From Syngnathus acus (lineage: Eukaryota; Chordata; Actinopteri; Syngnathiformes; Syngnathidae), in assembly GCF_901709675.1 (NCBI RefSeq), contig NC_051094.1, positions 6,659,001 to 6,723,000 on the forward strand: a stretch of 64,000 bases of DNA. Direction: 5' to 3'. The notes under the pieces are model-generated. The model worked only from the letters and a program-made list of their open reading frames with translations. It did no database searches and was not told where the DNA came from. A program made the position numbers and the translations under genes. Position 1 is the stretch's first letter, and every line of letters begins with the position of its first letter. Below are positions 46,410 through 57,406 of this stretch, one piece after another.

Positions 46410-46645
46410 CCGTATTTTCCAAACTATTAACCGCTACTTTTTGCACAAGCTTTGACCCCAGTGTGGCTCATCTAGGGATTTTTCACGATTTTTATGATAT
46501 TGTATGATTTGTGCATATTCTCTTATATATGGGAATTTACCATTAAAACACCAGTACGGTTTATATATTAACAAAACAGGATTTTCCCGTAATTTTAGCT
46601 GGTGCGATTTATATTCGGGTGTGGTTTATAGTCCAGAAATTACGG
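46410..46645. mobile_element. Second, more diverged MITE with CCGTATTTTCC ends
   Basis: The left end CCGTATTTTCCAAACTAT and the inverted right end CCGTAATTTCTGGACTAT are alike, with several substitutions over about 27 bp. The right flank is TA and the left is TT. Inner sequence (AACCGCTACTTTTTGC, CACAAGCTTTGACCC, GGTGTGGTTTATAG) follows a widespread fish repeat. It shares outer termini with the 37.9-kb element but has an unrelated body. Higher TIR divergence implies an older insertion. Confidence 0.85.
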
Positions 46646-49129
46646 TATACGCATATGGTCCTCTACCATCCAACAATTCCTTTTAAACTTAACAAAACAT
46701 AACAGATTCCTGACCTAGTTTCGGGACTTTAAACTCAAGGGTGTAAGACCCAGTGACCCCTGTATAGGGCTCGTTACTAACTTGTGGACTAGCTGATCAC
46801 GTCTCATGATAAAAAGTCTACAATGTTTTTCCTTGTTGACTGGAATTGTCCATCTAGATTTGAAACATCCTACTAGCGTCTAAAACCAATATAGAACTGG
46901 ATGACTCAGAATTTATGTCAATTAAACCAAACAAAAGTTGAGGTAATTGTTTTTGGCAGTTAAGAAAAGAGGATTGCTGTGAATGAACACTTGGGGCCCT
47001 ATTTTGGTAGACAGGTGCCCGTGCGTTTGTCGGACCTTTTGACTAAATACAAGCTTTTTTTTTTATTCACGTATGATGAAGATGAATAGCGCTCCTTCCA
47101 AGTGATGCAACAGATATGAGAGCCAGCTACAAGCTGTCAATATGAGATGCTGCAGTGATTAGCAAACGCACGGGGAGACAAACAAGCCCTCTCCACAAAG
47201 AGCCAATGGGATTTGAGCAAATGTAATTTTTGCGTGCACATAATGACTTAGGGGTATGGGAATGAAAAGGCAGCAATATAAAGTGCTTTGTGCAGCTTGA
47301 GCATCACTGCACATCAATAAACTACAGCACTGGGAAACAAAGAGCAAAGTCCTACGGGCAAATCTGTAAGCAAATGTGCAATTATGTATTCAAAACACAC
47401 TTGTATTTTTGAAATGTGGAAAGAATACCACATTCAGGTGGAGATGTTTTCCCTCGCATACAATGAACACAATTTGTTTTAGTGTGACAGCGTTCGCGAG
47501 CGGCGACGCTGCCAGGCAACATTTACTAGTGCTCATTAAAGATTGTTCCTTTTGCGTTAGTCTTTTATTGTCGAAGCCAATCTAAAAAGATGCCCGAGTG
47601 AGTTCTCATCGCTCGCTCGCTCGTTGTTGGCACCAACGGTGAGCGGTAGTTCCTTCAAGGGTACTTGACAACAAAATATTTGTAGAACCAAGTTTTCCTC
47701 ATCAAAAACAAAAGAGGCGCCTCTTCACCTGTGAATACGCAGCCCGATGTTTTCAATTGAATGCCGACCGGTGGTCCGACTTTCCCACATGATGCTGTGG
47801 GAAGTCTTAAGGAGATGGACAAAAGAGGCCTACAAATCCCGCATGGATTACCTCATGCCTTTGGTCTCTGAAGTGGCAGTTAGCCTCTCTTCAAAACAAG
47901 GAGGAAGTAAAGGAAGAAGAAGAGGAAAGCATCCAGGGCAAATTGTTGAGTGGATGCCACCATAAGAGGCGAAAACTCTGTTGCTCAAACCAGGCAATAA
48001 AAAGAGCATTGAACAAAAAGAGAAGCCCCCTGATGAGTATTCATTTGTGGAGGGCAACTAATCCAGATGAAGAATCATCTTCACCGCGTTCACAGCTGAT
48101 ATATTCATGAAGCTGCTCATCTTTTTAGGGTTTGATGCCAATCTTGATGAATTCTTAATTAAATTTATTGGCTTTCATATTGGTACTCTGTTGAATTCCT
48201 TAGAAAATTTGAATGATTCTCTCAGCCGCCGTCGATAGACGAGCATGCATTTCAATCAAGAAAAGTACAGTGGCTCTTCAGAAGGCAACGGCTGAGCAGT
48301 CAAAAATCTTATGGAGTGACTTTTTTCCAAAGCTGCGAGGTTGACATCACATAAAGCCCACAGTGAATACTTTTGTTTTACACTATTAATTAGGATGAGC
48401 AAGGAGCAGAAGCTTCAAGTGTGTTTGGCAGAATTTGTACAATAACGCTTTGCAATCTTTGAAAAAAAAATGTTTACCAACCGTTGTAGATAATTATTTT
48501 GTAATGGCTTCATTCTGCAATCAATTTCTTTTCATACCATTCGTGTTTACGGTCGATGATTGTAGCCTTGCGTTTCTAGATATTTATTTTTGAATTTACA
48601 TAACACGCATTCATTATTATAATTACATAAATGATAAAAGCAGAGCAAACTGCATTAGGAAATGTTTCGACATTTGTGTTAGGAATTCAACAAAACTGTT
48701 AATTAGATTTAATGAGATGTAGAATAAATATTATTCCTCTCATAATGCACAAATTGTCATACACTTGTGGTAAGAATAACATTTCTCGACAGATTACACT
48801 GAACACCCACCTAGCTAGGGTTCGCTATTCATCAATTTAGCTCTGTAATTTTTTCTGTGGATCTTTATAGATTCACTTAAATCTTCAAACTCAAAGGCCG
48901 GACTGAATGAGATAGTCGTAATTGGTATCAACGAAGTATATACAATATGTTCAGCAGTTCGGGCTTTGAATTGTAGCGCCCCACCTAGGCCCTATCTATT
49001 GCCCTAGAGAGAATTTGCTATGCATGTCAAGCTTTAATGAGAGTCAAATGGGTAACATTTGATAAACACTCAGCTCTACTACAACATCATTTAAAACGAC
49101 TGAATGTGTAGGCCAGTGAAGGAAAATCT
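46646..49129. other. Non-coding background
   Basis: No gene or transposon was recognised. A 72-codon plus frame at 47747-47965 ends in a basic GSKGRRRGKHPG stretch but has no family resemblance. AAAACTGTTAATTAG at 48692-48706 starts a 29-bp string related to 9344-9372. Confidence 0.5.
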
Positions 49130-49500
49130 ACCCCCACACCGGCCCCCGCCCTCATTGATCCACACGGTCCTAACGTTTTGACTGATGGAGCCAATCAGCC
49201 TATCATGGCCCCCGCAGATGGACAGACGCTCATTTACAGGTGCGCTGTGGGAAATGCGGATGGATTTGATTGATTGACAGGCTGTCAGCGAGCCACTGGG
49301 GCATTACAAAACCATCCCCTCGCATTACCGTAGGCCAGCAACATCCTGTTTGTGAGAGTGCATGCGTGTTTGTTGCAGAGTGTGTGTGCTTTGTGAAAGC
49401 GAGCGGTCAGGTCTGCGTAGATTACACGTCCAGTGGGGTGACAGCTCAAGAATCAGGCTGTCAGGTGGGCCGGCCCCCCTTGTTCAAAGGCGGACGGAAT
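49130..49500. promoter_or_regulatory. Candidate regulatory block with PBX-MEIS composite site
   Basis: TGATTGACAG (49271-49280) is the consensus PBX-MEIS composite site. It continues into TGACAG-G-CTGTCA (49275-49287), an inverted pair of TALE half-sites. Surroundings are repeat-free, with GAGCCAATCAGCC (CCAAT) near 49187. An open frame at 49270-49620 has no recognisable domain. Such sites mark hindbrain, limb and craniofacial enhancers in vertebrates. The activity here is inference. Confidence 0.4.
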
Positions 49501-51006
49501 TTAACAGCATATCAGGTGATGTGTGACAGGTCTGCATCATATGCTGCACTGATGTACATGTATGTCTTTCTAACTTCTAACCTGCAAATGCCTATCAGCC
49601 AATACTCATGCACACAATAAACGAGCAGCGCTTTCATAATAGAAACATGGGTACTTTGTTGGGAGAGGAAAAAAAAATCAACATTTGGACGAAAAAGTCA
49701 ATGCAAACTCAGCACGTCAGTTAAGGCAATTCCCTAAGATTAAACAGCTTGATTCTCTCGCATTACCCACCTGCTTAAAAGCTTCTGTCATTTTTGTCAC
49801 GCTTCCTTTTTTCTTAATTCAGGCGTACATTGATGGTACTCATGTTACTAGGCGGCTACTGTCCTCTTGTGGCCAAGATGGAAACATGAACAGCATCGAA
49901 AAGTCATTCGTCAAATCCCCCTTTCTGTATTCTCGACATCAGCAGCACCCTAATTAGCTTCCACAATACAAGTCATCTTGGCATGTGAACAACAACCATA
50001 AAATATTTAATTTGACACTCGTCAATTATAACAAGCAAGAATCGTAGACTGATGAGAGAACTCCAATGATGCATCTCTGAATTTACATTACAGTGCTATC
50101 TATTGTTGCTAATTTGTCTTTAATAGCTTGATAACGGTGTCTGTGACGTGCTTTGCTCAAAATACCTCAAGGATAAAGAATTACAGTAAATTTTCACCAA
50201 TACATGCAAAATGATCACTTGATCATGGAAGTGTGTAAAATGATGCTTCAGGTTAACTGTGCAACATGGCGGCGACAAACTTAAAGGACTGGGTGGTCCG
50301 CTTGGAAGTACACGGGGGAGAGAAAGCATGAGGTACGACAGCTTCCTGCATATGGACCTGACAGCATGGTGACGGAGTGCGTCTGTTACTGATGTGCTGT
50401 TAACATGTTTCCGCGAGGGCAGTCACGGCCCGGTGCAACCTGCTGCTTCACACCTGTTGTTTCATGTCAAATAAATACACAGCACAACACAGGAGGTGTT
50501 ACAGACCGCGCGGGTGATTACAATGTTCCTTTATAAGGTCGAGTATGGCTGAGCAGAAGCCCAATGTCAAGCGGGGACACAATTGATTAGTTGTGAAAAG
50601 CGAACGGTGGGCCAACATCTACACGGCGAGAACATTGAGCCGCCATGTCTGCTGGCACACGCCGCCAGCACATATGTTCTCGTTCTTCTGTTATTTGTCA
50701 TGTCCGACCCTCTCGCAGGCCCGTCTCATTTGGATTACTTTGGAAAGCAAGCTGTTTTATCAAGTGTGCAACTCCCCAAATGAGTTTCCCACCTTGGCTT
50801 TGGCACGTGGTGCTTTTCCCCGGGAGATGCTAATGACCCCGTTGCCAGGTCTTTGCTGTTTCAGCTAATAAATTGTCTGTCGCACATGTGGGAGGAAACA
50901 GATATGTTTCAACCAAAACCCTGTGACGTGTATATAGTAAATTGTAAAACCACTTGTGCAAAACCTACATGAGGATGACGTAATGTAAGTGTAACTGGTT
51001 GTTTGT
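49501..51006. other. Non-coding background
   Basis: No gene or repeat family was recognised. Overlapping plus frames at 50.58-50.87 kb share one GC-richer stretch with no recognisable domain. Confidence 0.5.
49858..49872 (-). promoter_or_regulatory. CTCF-like core, two mismatches
   Basis: The inverse complement CCACAAGAGGACAGT departs from the core at positions 5 and 11. Weak on its own; noted because stronger cores lie at 51.0 and 53.0 kb. Confidence 0.25.
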
Positions 51007-51021
51007 CCACTAGATGGTAGT
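51007..51021 (+). promoter_or_regulatory. CTCF-like core, one mismatch
   Basis: CCACTAGATGGTAGT differs from the core only by T for C at position 12. It shares its first 11 bases with the exact site at 29.8 kb and orientation with the one at 53.0 kb. Confidence 0.45.
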
Positions 51022-51060
51022 AAAGCAAACTTTACCTGAGTGAGCTCATATGGGACTTTA

Positions 51061-51500
51061 GATTAGGGGTAGGCAAACATTTGTACTCCAGTGATTTTTA
51101 TTTTTTGGATATATAAGTAAAAAATATAAAGGAGTTTTTTTTTTTACAATTAATTTTATTCTAATTGTTTAAATAAAACATATTTTGTTTTAGGTCAAGT
51201 TATTTGTATGGGAGTTTTTAAAAGATAAGTTAAAATGTGTATGTAGGTTATGTAAATAATTATAAAATAATTCAATTTCATGTTATATAAAAAGGAATAT
51301 TTAATTTAAAATGTTACATTTTCAGGCAAATGGTTGATTTTACATTTTTTCAAACAAGTCCACTTTTGCTTTAATATACGTTGTAAGCTGAGTATGACGA
51401 TTAGGAAAAGGACATGCATTATAGAGCAGTTTATGAAGTCAGCATGAAAAATTGGCTTGCATACATTATAACTGTACTGGCTGCAAAGTGATGATGTCAT
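51061..51500. mobile_element. Possible hAT-like repeat edge in AT-rich stretch
   Basis: GATTAGGGGTAGGCAAACAT followed by TTGTACTCC resembles the start of fish hAT-type repeats (CAGGGGTGGGCAAAC). The 400 bp after it is AT-rich with no coding remnant and no right end. Only the edge is a plausible match. Confidence 0.25.
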
Positions 51501-52370
51501 AGTTTGGGGCTTCAGATAAGTTTTTGTTTAGAGCAGCCTATCTTTATTTCAGGGTGATTTTGCCTCTTTGTTGAAGGTCAGAACAGATGGTTTTCTCGCT
51601 GTACAATGAGTTATTATTATTATTACTCATACTATGTATAGCTGGGAGCAATTGCAAATTGCACAGTGGTGACTTTGTCGCTAGAGGGAGACAAACTTAT
51701 GGCACTGCTTTAACGCAACAAGGGAGCCCTTTTTTAACTAGGGACTGACGTCTGCCTACGTGGGGCATCTATTTTTAATATTTTTTTTTTCCCCTCAGAA
51801 TGAACATGGCCAAGAACAAATCAATTTGGTACTCTTAGATGGACGAGAAGGATTTTTCTTATTGCAAAATTGCGGAAGAATTTAACCTTTCACCTTGTAC
51901 CCAAACAATATTGACACCCACAATAGATCAATAAACTTGTCTTCTGCAAATAAATACAAGGTTCCAAGTTTCATTAGACAATAGTGGATTCCACAGCTAG
52001 CAAGGGGTTACATATACACAACAACATCCAATGCAATTAAATGTGCAGTATTAATTATTCAGTAAGCTTTCAATGTTCCTTTACTTTGACTGTATTTGCC
52101 CTGGGGGAGTCATAAAGTATATGTCTATCTGTGCAAGTGATCATTTTCCACAAGTGATGGAATGTGCATGTTTGATGGGGAGGATCAATAATTTGCTTTT
52201 ATGTTGTTTTACTTTTCTTTTTGCAGTAGGGCTGAGTCCATATTTTCGCATTTCGTACAGGGGTGACATATTCAATCATGAAATGACTCACCTACTGCAT
52301 TTTTTCTTTCCACAATGATGATATTAATAAATCTGTATCTTTTTAAGCAGAATTTTAAATATAGCTCTTG
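51501..52370. other. Non-coding background
   Basis: No gene was recognised. A poly-pyrimidine/CAG acceptor-like string at 51780-51798 is followed by 29 open codons, but no donor or family match supports an exon. Confidence 0.5.
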
Positions 52371-52800
52371 CATTGTCTCTGGTCAGATCGTGTTCAACAC
52401 ACCAGTAGATTGTGAATTTCTCAGCAAAGGCTTGGTCTCCTGATTAAATCTGCACTTCGCTGCAATATTGCAGCGGCCGAGCAGGAAATGTCAGCTGATG
52501 CACAGGAAGACCCTTTGCTTGCCTCGCCAGCAAGCCATAAATCGGCACTTCGTCTTTAAGGGAAGGTGGGAGTTTCTGGGAAAGCGTGTGACAACGGCAA
52601 AACATCTTGGATAATCGCCGATGGTGTTTCTGTGGATATCTTTACTAGAATAGGCTGGTCCGATGTGTCTGGACCAATCAGAGCGAGGTGCATAATCGGG
52701 CTTCCTGGAAGAGCGCAGAGCCGCACCATCTCAGGATGCGGAGGGATGCGCTGAGATCACTTTCCGATTAAATCACTCATTGCATCACTACGGTGTCATT
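52371..52800. promoter_or_regulatory. Candidate regulatory block with 18-bp perfect palindrome
   Basis: CGCTGCAATATTGCAGCG (52458-52475) is an exact palindrome. Nearby are CTCCTGATTAAATCTGC, GTCAGCTGATGC (E-box) and CTGGACCAATCAGAGCG (CCAAT) near 52672. The block is GC-balanced and repeat-free. No coding frame is supported. Confidence 0.35.
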
Positions 52801-53001
52801 CTTGGTTGGGCATTTAGTCAGAAGACAATGTCAGAATTGGCATCCTTTCCTTTTTTAATAATTTAGATTTCCAGTGTGTTTTATCTGAACTCCGATCAAA
52901 CTGGCTTTTAAACCTGCTTATAGGGAAGCACTTGCGTTTACTGGAAAATTGATTTGCTTGTAGCTGACTCACACACGAAGGGAAGAGCTGCTTTACTTTG
53001 A

Positions 53002-53016
53002 CCACTAGGGGGCAGC
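53002..53016 (+). promoter_or_regulatory. CTCF core, exact consensus match
   Basis: CCACTAGGGGGCAGC matches CCASYAGRKGGCRSY at all 15 positions and continues as AG, as in strong vertebrate sites. A short (ATA)n tract follows. Not in a recognised repeat. Orientation is the same as the cores at 29.8 and 51.0 kb. Confidence 0.62.
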
Positions 53017-53411
53017 AGAGGATAATAATAATAAATCACAAATCGAGTTTTGTGGACTATGACTCAACATCACGCCACTGAAATGGGACTCATCAACAGT
53101 GACCATTTCTATTAGGTCAGCATTTAGTGTAATGCAAATCCAATGCAAATGATAGATACATGTTAGATAGATTCAATGTTTACAAATATAATCATCTTCA
53201 CTTCTGATTGATACTGACAGGGAGTAAGAGGAAAAATGATCTTTACATTATCCCACTCAACCGCTCAAGCCATAGCTGCTTACTGTTGAGTCATACATCG
53301 ATCAAAAATGATCTCATGTTGCACAAGTGACCGCATGCCGCAACACATTAGAGTCCCCTTTAAAACATAAAAACACCCTGAATATCCAGGTCAGAGGTGA
53401 ACACGAGACCA

Positions 53412-53444
53412 GACGAGTTTATCTCGTCACATGCCGTCACATGC
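53412..53444 (+). promoter_or_regulatory. Hairpin followed by two MITF/TFE-type E-boxes 10 bp apart
   Basis: A hairpin (GACGAG, TTTAT, CTCGTC; 53412-53428) overlaps the first of two GTCACATGC words (53426-53434 and 53436-53444). TCACATG is the E-box form favoured by MITF/TFE factors. The 10-bp period places both on one helical face. Confidence 0.35.
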
Positions 53445-54640
53445 AAGAAAAAGAACACAGGCTGCTGATGCACCGGGTTCTGTGGCTGCATACTTGAGAG
53501 CAGGAGGGGAGCCGTATGATGAGTGTCATGAGGTGTCGGCATGCAGTGGAACGCCAGCGCCCTCCAACCCAACAGGGAGGAGGACATGCGTTTGCAGTGA
53601 CGTCACCGCTGCGGCCTTGAGCTCATCTTTGCAAGCGATGGCGTTAGTGGCCTGTGAAAGCCACAAATGGTGCATCCCTGCGGGCCAAGTAAACATTGGG
53701 CCGATTCAAGGGAGTTTCTGCATGCAACGTCAAATCCAACTTGAAGATGGGTGGGGTGGGGGGCTATTATGTAACACGTAGTATCCAGTGTCACAGTACA
53801 GTATGTAAAGGGCAGACTTGTACACAATCTTCTGCAAGTATTTTGATTGTTTCTAAGCCAAACAAAACATTCTCTTTGTGCACGCCCACAGGTAGTGCTA
53901 GTGGGTGAGAAATGTCCAGTGCCTACTTTGCTTTATGTAAGACTAAAGCACTGCGAGTTATTTTTTGGCTTGACACATTTGGGAATAGTCATGGCCACCA
54001 GAATGAAATATCCAGTCCTGTTCAAAGAGAAGAGAAAGATAACATTGTGAAATTGTGCTCGGAACAGCAGGCGTAGGGTCAAAAAGGCCCTTTCAGCTCT
54101 TGCGCACATTGAACACTTGAGCGGGGAGGGTGTGACGTTGTGCATTTTACACGCTCAATACCAGTGGAACAGTTTTGAATACACTTCATTCTCCCATTGA
54201 TGCTAAATTTGATATGATGCTACACAAAGAACAGTGATTCCACTTGAACTGAATTAGCCCGACATTTAATGCATATCTATGCCAGTGACATATAGTGACA
54301 GGCAGAACAATTAAATGTTCTTCGACTACTGCAGCATATTTAAATAAACAGTATGCGTTTTTTGCTACATATTATTTACAACATGGCTCAGTAAAGTTTG
54401 GGAAACATTCAACTTCTACGACTTTACCCCACTGGACAGCTTGCAAATTGTCATTCATCATTAGTCAATAAAAATACTAATAAGCGTAGCATGATTGATT
54501 ATGACAAGGCCAAAAGCACACACCGTGGATCAAAGACTGAGAAGATTTTTCAAGTGTGTCCTAAAATATATTAAAATGTTAGTAGGTGGCTTCTGAGGAA
54601 ACTCACATGCTCATGTCGTTAGCTAGTGTCACAATCTTTC

Positions 54641-55693
54641 ATTCCTGGGAATGTTTTTTTTTTTCTGCAGCATGCCTTTGCCTGCAGAAATATCACTTTA
54701 GATATGTGGAATTCTCTTTCACAGTTCTCAACTGAGTTCCACTGTGTTACAGTGACACTGCTGCCACATGATTTTGAGTCTAAGTTGAAGCAAAGGCAAT
54801 CAGCTAGACTAGCGAGAACATACTCAGTCAGCTTGTTCTAAAGTGACTTATGGTCTTGCTCGGCCATAAAGGACTTGACCTGAGACCAAAGTCCTGTTCT
54901 CCACTTCCAGCAAGCCAAAATAGAGATGAAAATTTTTCATTGCGGTCTACAGTGTCTAAGTATACCAAAACTTACTTCTCAGGTTCACTGATTTGCCAAG
55001 TGTTTCATTGTTGTGAATGTGACCCCCCCCCCCCCCCCCCATACCCCCCTCCTTCACTTTTGAGCGCATGATGGCATAACCACCATCCCACACAGAGTAC
55101 TATCATATCCCATACTGTATGTCTTGCTTGCTACCCTTCAGGAACACCGAGTTGTTCTTCCTCTTTAGCTCCGAAGTAATACACGCTTTTTCTCAGATTG
55201 CCCTCACACCTCAATGTTCCACTAAGACAACCTGTGCACCGTGTCAACGTGACTCCAATGTTCAAACAATGTTCCCATGTCTTTTCGCCTCCTCTTCACA
55301 GACAGTGGGAGGTATTTACTGACAAAGGTTTGACATCGGCGGACTTTTCCCTCACAGCACTGTTGATTTTCAAACACGCATGAGGCAACGTGTCCTGCCA
55401 AGTCGGTGCTTCACTTCGTTTTGATATTGGTCACTCACAGATGATCCAAAGAGCACTGAGCGTGGGGGAGTAGGCAGGAGCAAGGCAGGGGAGCAGGTAA
55501 ATAAATGGAACAAAGAGAATGGTGCAGGACATTCTGACCTAGTGTGCAGAGAATGGAACAAACACTAAACGAGTGTGCGTGTCCAAGATTTTGGGCCAAC
55601 GTCATCTCCCCTGTACTGCCAGGCCTGTCAAAAGTTCACCGGCACAAGGGTGGTTGAACACACACTTGCAATTGTGCACATGCTGTACAGTCA

Positions 55694-55695
<2 letters not shown>
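54641..55695. other. Non-coding, with homopolymer tracts
   Basis: The plus frame at 54626-54841 contains MWNSLSQFSTEF and DFESKLKQ, faintly like C-terminal wording of some LINE ORF2 proteins, but spacing is wrong. No gene or confident repeat was recognised. Confidence 0.45.
55023..55040. repeat. C homopolymer (18)
   Basis: Eighteen uninterrupted C, then ATA and six C. Such runs are polymorphic and hard to sequence, so the exact length is doubtful. Confidence 0.9.

Positions 55696-55764
<69 letters not shown>
55696..55764. repeat. (CA)34 microsatellite
   Basis: An uninterrupted CA dinucleotide repeat of about 69 bp. It creates artefact open frames of alternating TH or VC residues on the two strands. 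A perfect array of this length is usually highly polymorphic. Confidence 0.98.
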
Positions 55765-55767
<3 letters not shown>

Positions 55768-57365
55768 TAAGATCAATAGCTATTAAAAATGCACTACAGG
55801 CTTGAGTTACTCTTCCCTCTAATGTGCGCACGCTATGATTTGTCAGTAAATGCTCACAGGCGTTTTTCAGCTGCACACTATTACTGTAACTTGTATTATC
55901 AGCAGCACAGCTTTAACAATCTGTATTTGCAGTATTTCATGTCCATAAATTGCACAACTACTTGCTAGCTTATAATGAACATACAGCATTATGAAAGGTG
56001 GAAATATTGTGGCTATTATTGTTGTTTTGGTTTAAATAGTATGCAAATGTCAAGTATGTATTGTGGTGGATTGCAGAATTTAGTCAAATATCACTGAAAT
56101 GTACCACAAAACTTTGAAAAAATATATATATATACAGTATTTTTTACACTACAATTTTCTGCCTGAATTATAATCAAAATTGATCCAAATATGTTTACAA
56201 TTTTGTGAGCCAACAATTGTTTTTTGCTCTACGGTCAGTTACTAAAGATGCAATTAGGCCAACCGTGGTTTGCCCGCCATGGCAAATTTATTCAAATGTT
56301 CTTCCTTTACCACGGGAAACTTGTCTTGCCTAGTCTCTCACTGGATTGCACAAGTGGTCTTAATGTTGTATCCGGTCAGCACAGAGTGGCATTTATAAAT
56401 AGAGGAGCGCAGTGATCTTGTGGTTCGAGAGGCTCCAGAAACACATGACTTTCTTTTATAATTGATTTACAGACAGAAGGGGGAAACACTCCAAATAGCC
56501 CTCCCACCTAGAACAGGACGTCTTGGTTAAAGCACATGCTTGCAAATAAGCGTAACATACTGAGTCCAGATTTGGGATCATTTTGGGATGGAAGCCGGAC
56601 GTTAAATGATGCCCAGCTCTATTTGGCAGCATTCCTTAAACACGGTGGAGTTTGCCCCACACTGTCCGAACGGCGGAAGCGGAAAGCCCCCCCGGGCTCA
56701 CCCTTCCTCCCACCGCCATAGTAAAAGACACACGCTGCACTGTCAATAAGAGGTGAAAGGTTAACCGGGAGCCAGCCAAGAAGTCAGAAGGTCAGCGTTT
56801 AGGGTCTGTGTTGTAATTATGCCATCCCCTGGGTTGTGTAAAGAGGGGCTAGGCAGCTGTCCTCACCCCGGAAAGTTTCATTAACCCTGGCTAAGTGCAA
56901 ACTGGAACTGTGGTTGACTCTTAATGGTTGCAGCAGAAGGATGAGATTTACAATACATCGATGAAAGTTGCAGCATTCAATCTTGCCGTCCACTCTGTTG
57001 GATATCACAAAAACTGTAGACATGTTTTCACCTTTGGTCCAAAGAACACCATTGATAAAGGAAATAGTCTGGATTCAAACCATATCATCAACCCGTAGTT
57101 ATCACGGAGCACACAGGAAGTCAGTCAACAACTTCTCCATGTTTGTTCATGTGGCCTACAATCACTGAATTTATAAAAAAAAACATGATGAAAATGGAAA
57201 ACCAGCCCCCTCAAACCGAAGCAAGTAAAGCCAAGTTAGTATTATGCAGTGTGAAATCAGCCCCCACATTTTTTGGTTAGACCTCCTGTAAAAATCAATA
57301 CAGTTCTTATTTTAACTAAAAAAAGTCAAACATTTTGTTTGCAAAGATTGCATTGGATCTTCTAA
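55765..57365. other. Non-coding background
   Basis: No gene was recognised. (TA)n patch near 56126. GC-richer 56.64-56.72 kb with CGAACGGCGGAAGCGG. Short frames have no recognisable domain. Confidence 0.5.
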
Positions 57366-57406
57366 GCTTGCACAGGCGTACCTAATGAAGTGACCAGCGA
57401 GTGTAA
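57366..57406. mobile_element. Solo end of the CACTTTATTAGG fish repeat family
   Basis: CACAGGCGTACCTAATGAAG followed by TGACCAGCGAGTGTA is a diverged copy of the terminus GGTGTACCTAATAAAGTGG plus CCGGTGAGTGTA, found throughout teleost genomes. Only the terminus is legible. Confidence 0.65.

Larger units (their letters stand above)
52801..54640. other. Non-coding background, GC-richer at 53.4-53.8 kb
   Basis: GC-richer stretch 53400-53800 has open frames on both strands (116 codons plus) but no recognisable domain. It begins with a GACGAG-TTTAT-CTCGTC hairpin and a duplicated GTCACATGC word. The remainder is AT-rich. No repeat family was recognised. Confidence 0.5.

Noticed and set aside
47747-47965. 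72-codon frame ending in a basic cluster
   Set aside because: The GSKGRRRGKHPG stretch comes from purine-rich DNA; no family resemblance.
51681-51692. CTCF-like CGCTAGAGGGAGA
   Set aside because: Four mismatches to the core consensus.
51780-51890. Acceptor-like pyrimidine tract and CAG followed by 29 open codons
   Set aside because: No donor site with matching phase and no recognisable peptide. Such tracts are common in T-rich DNA.
54626-54841. Possible LINE ORF2 C-terminus (MWNSLSQF...DFESKLKQ)
   Set aside because: The distance between the W-N-S-L and F-x-x-x-L-K parts is about six residues too long and nothing flanking is retroelement-like.
55573-55876. Open frames of TH or VC repeats
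   Set aside because: Artefacts of translating the CA microsatellite.
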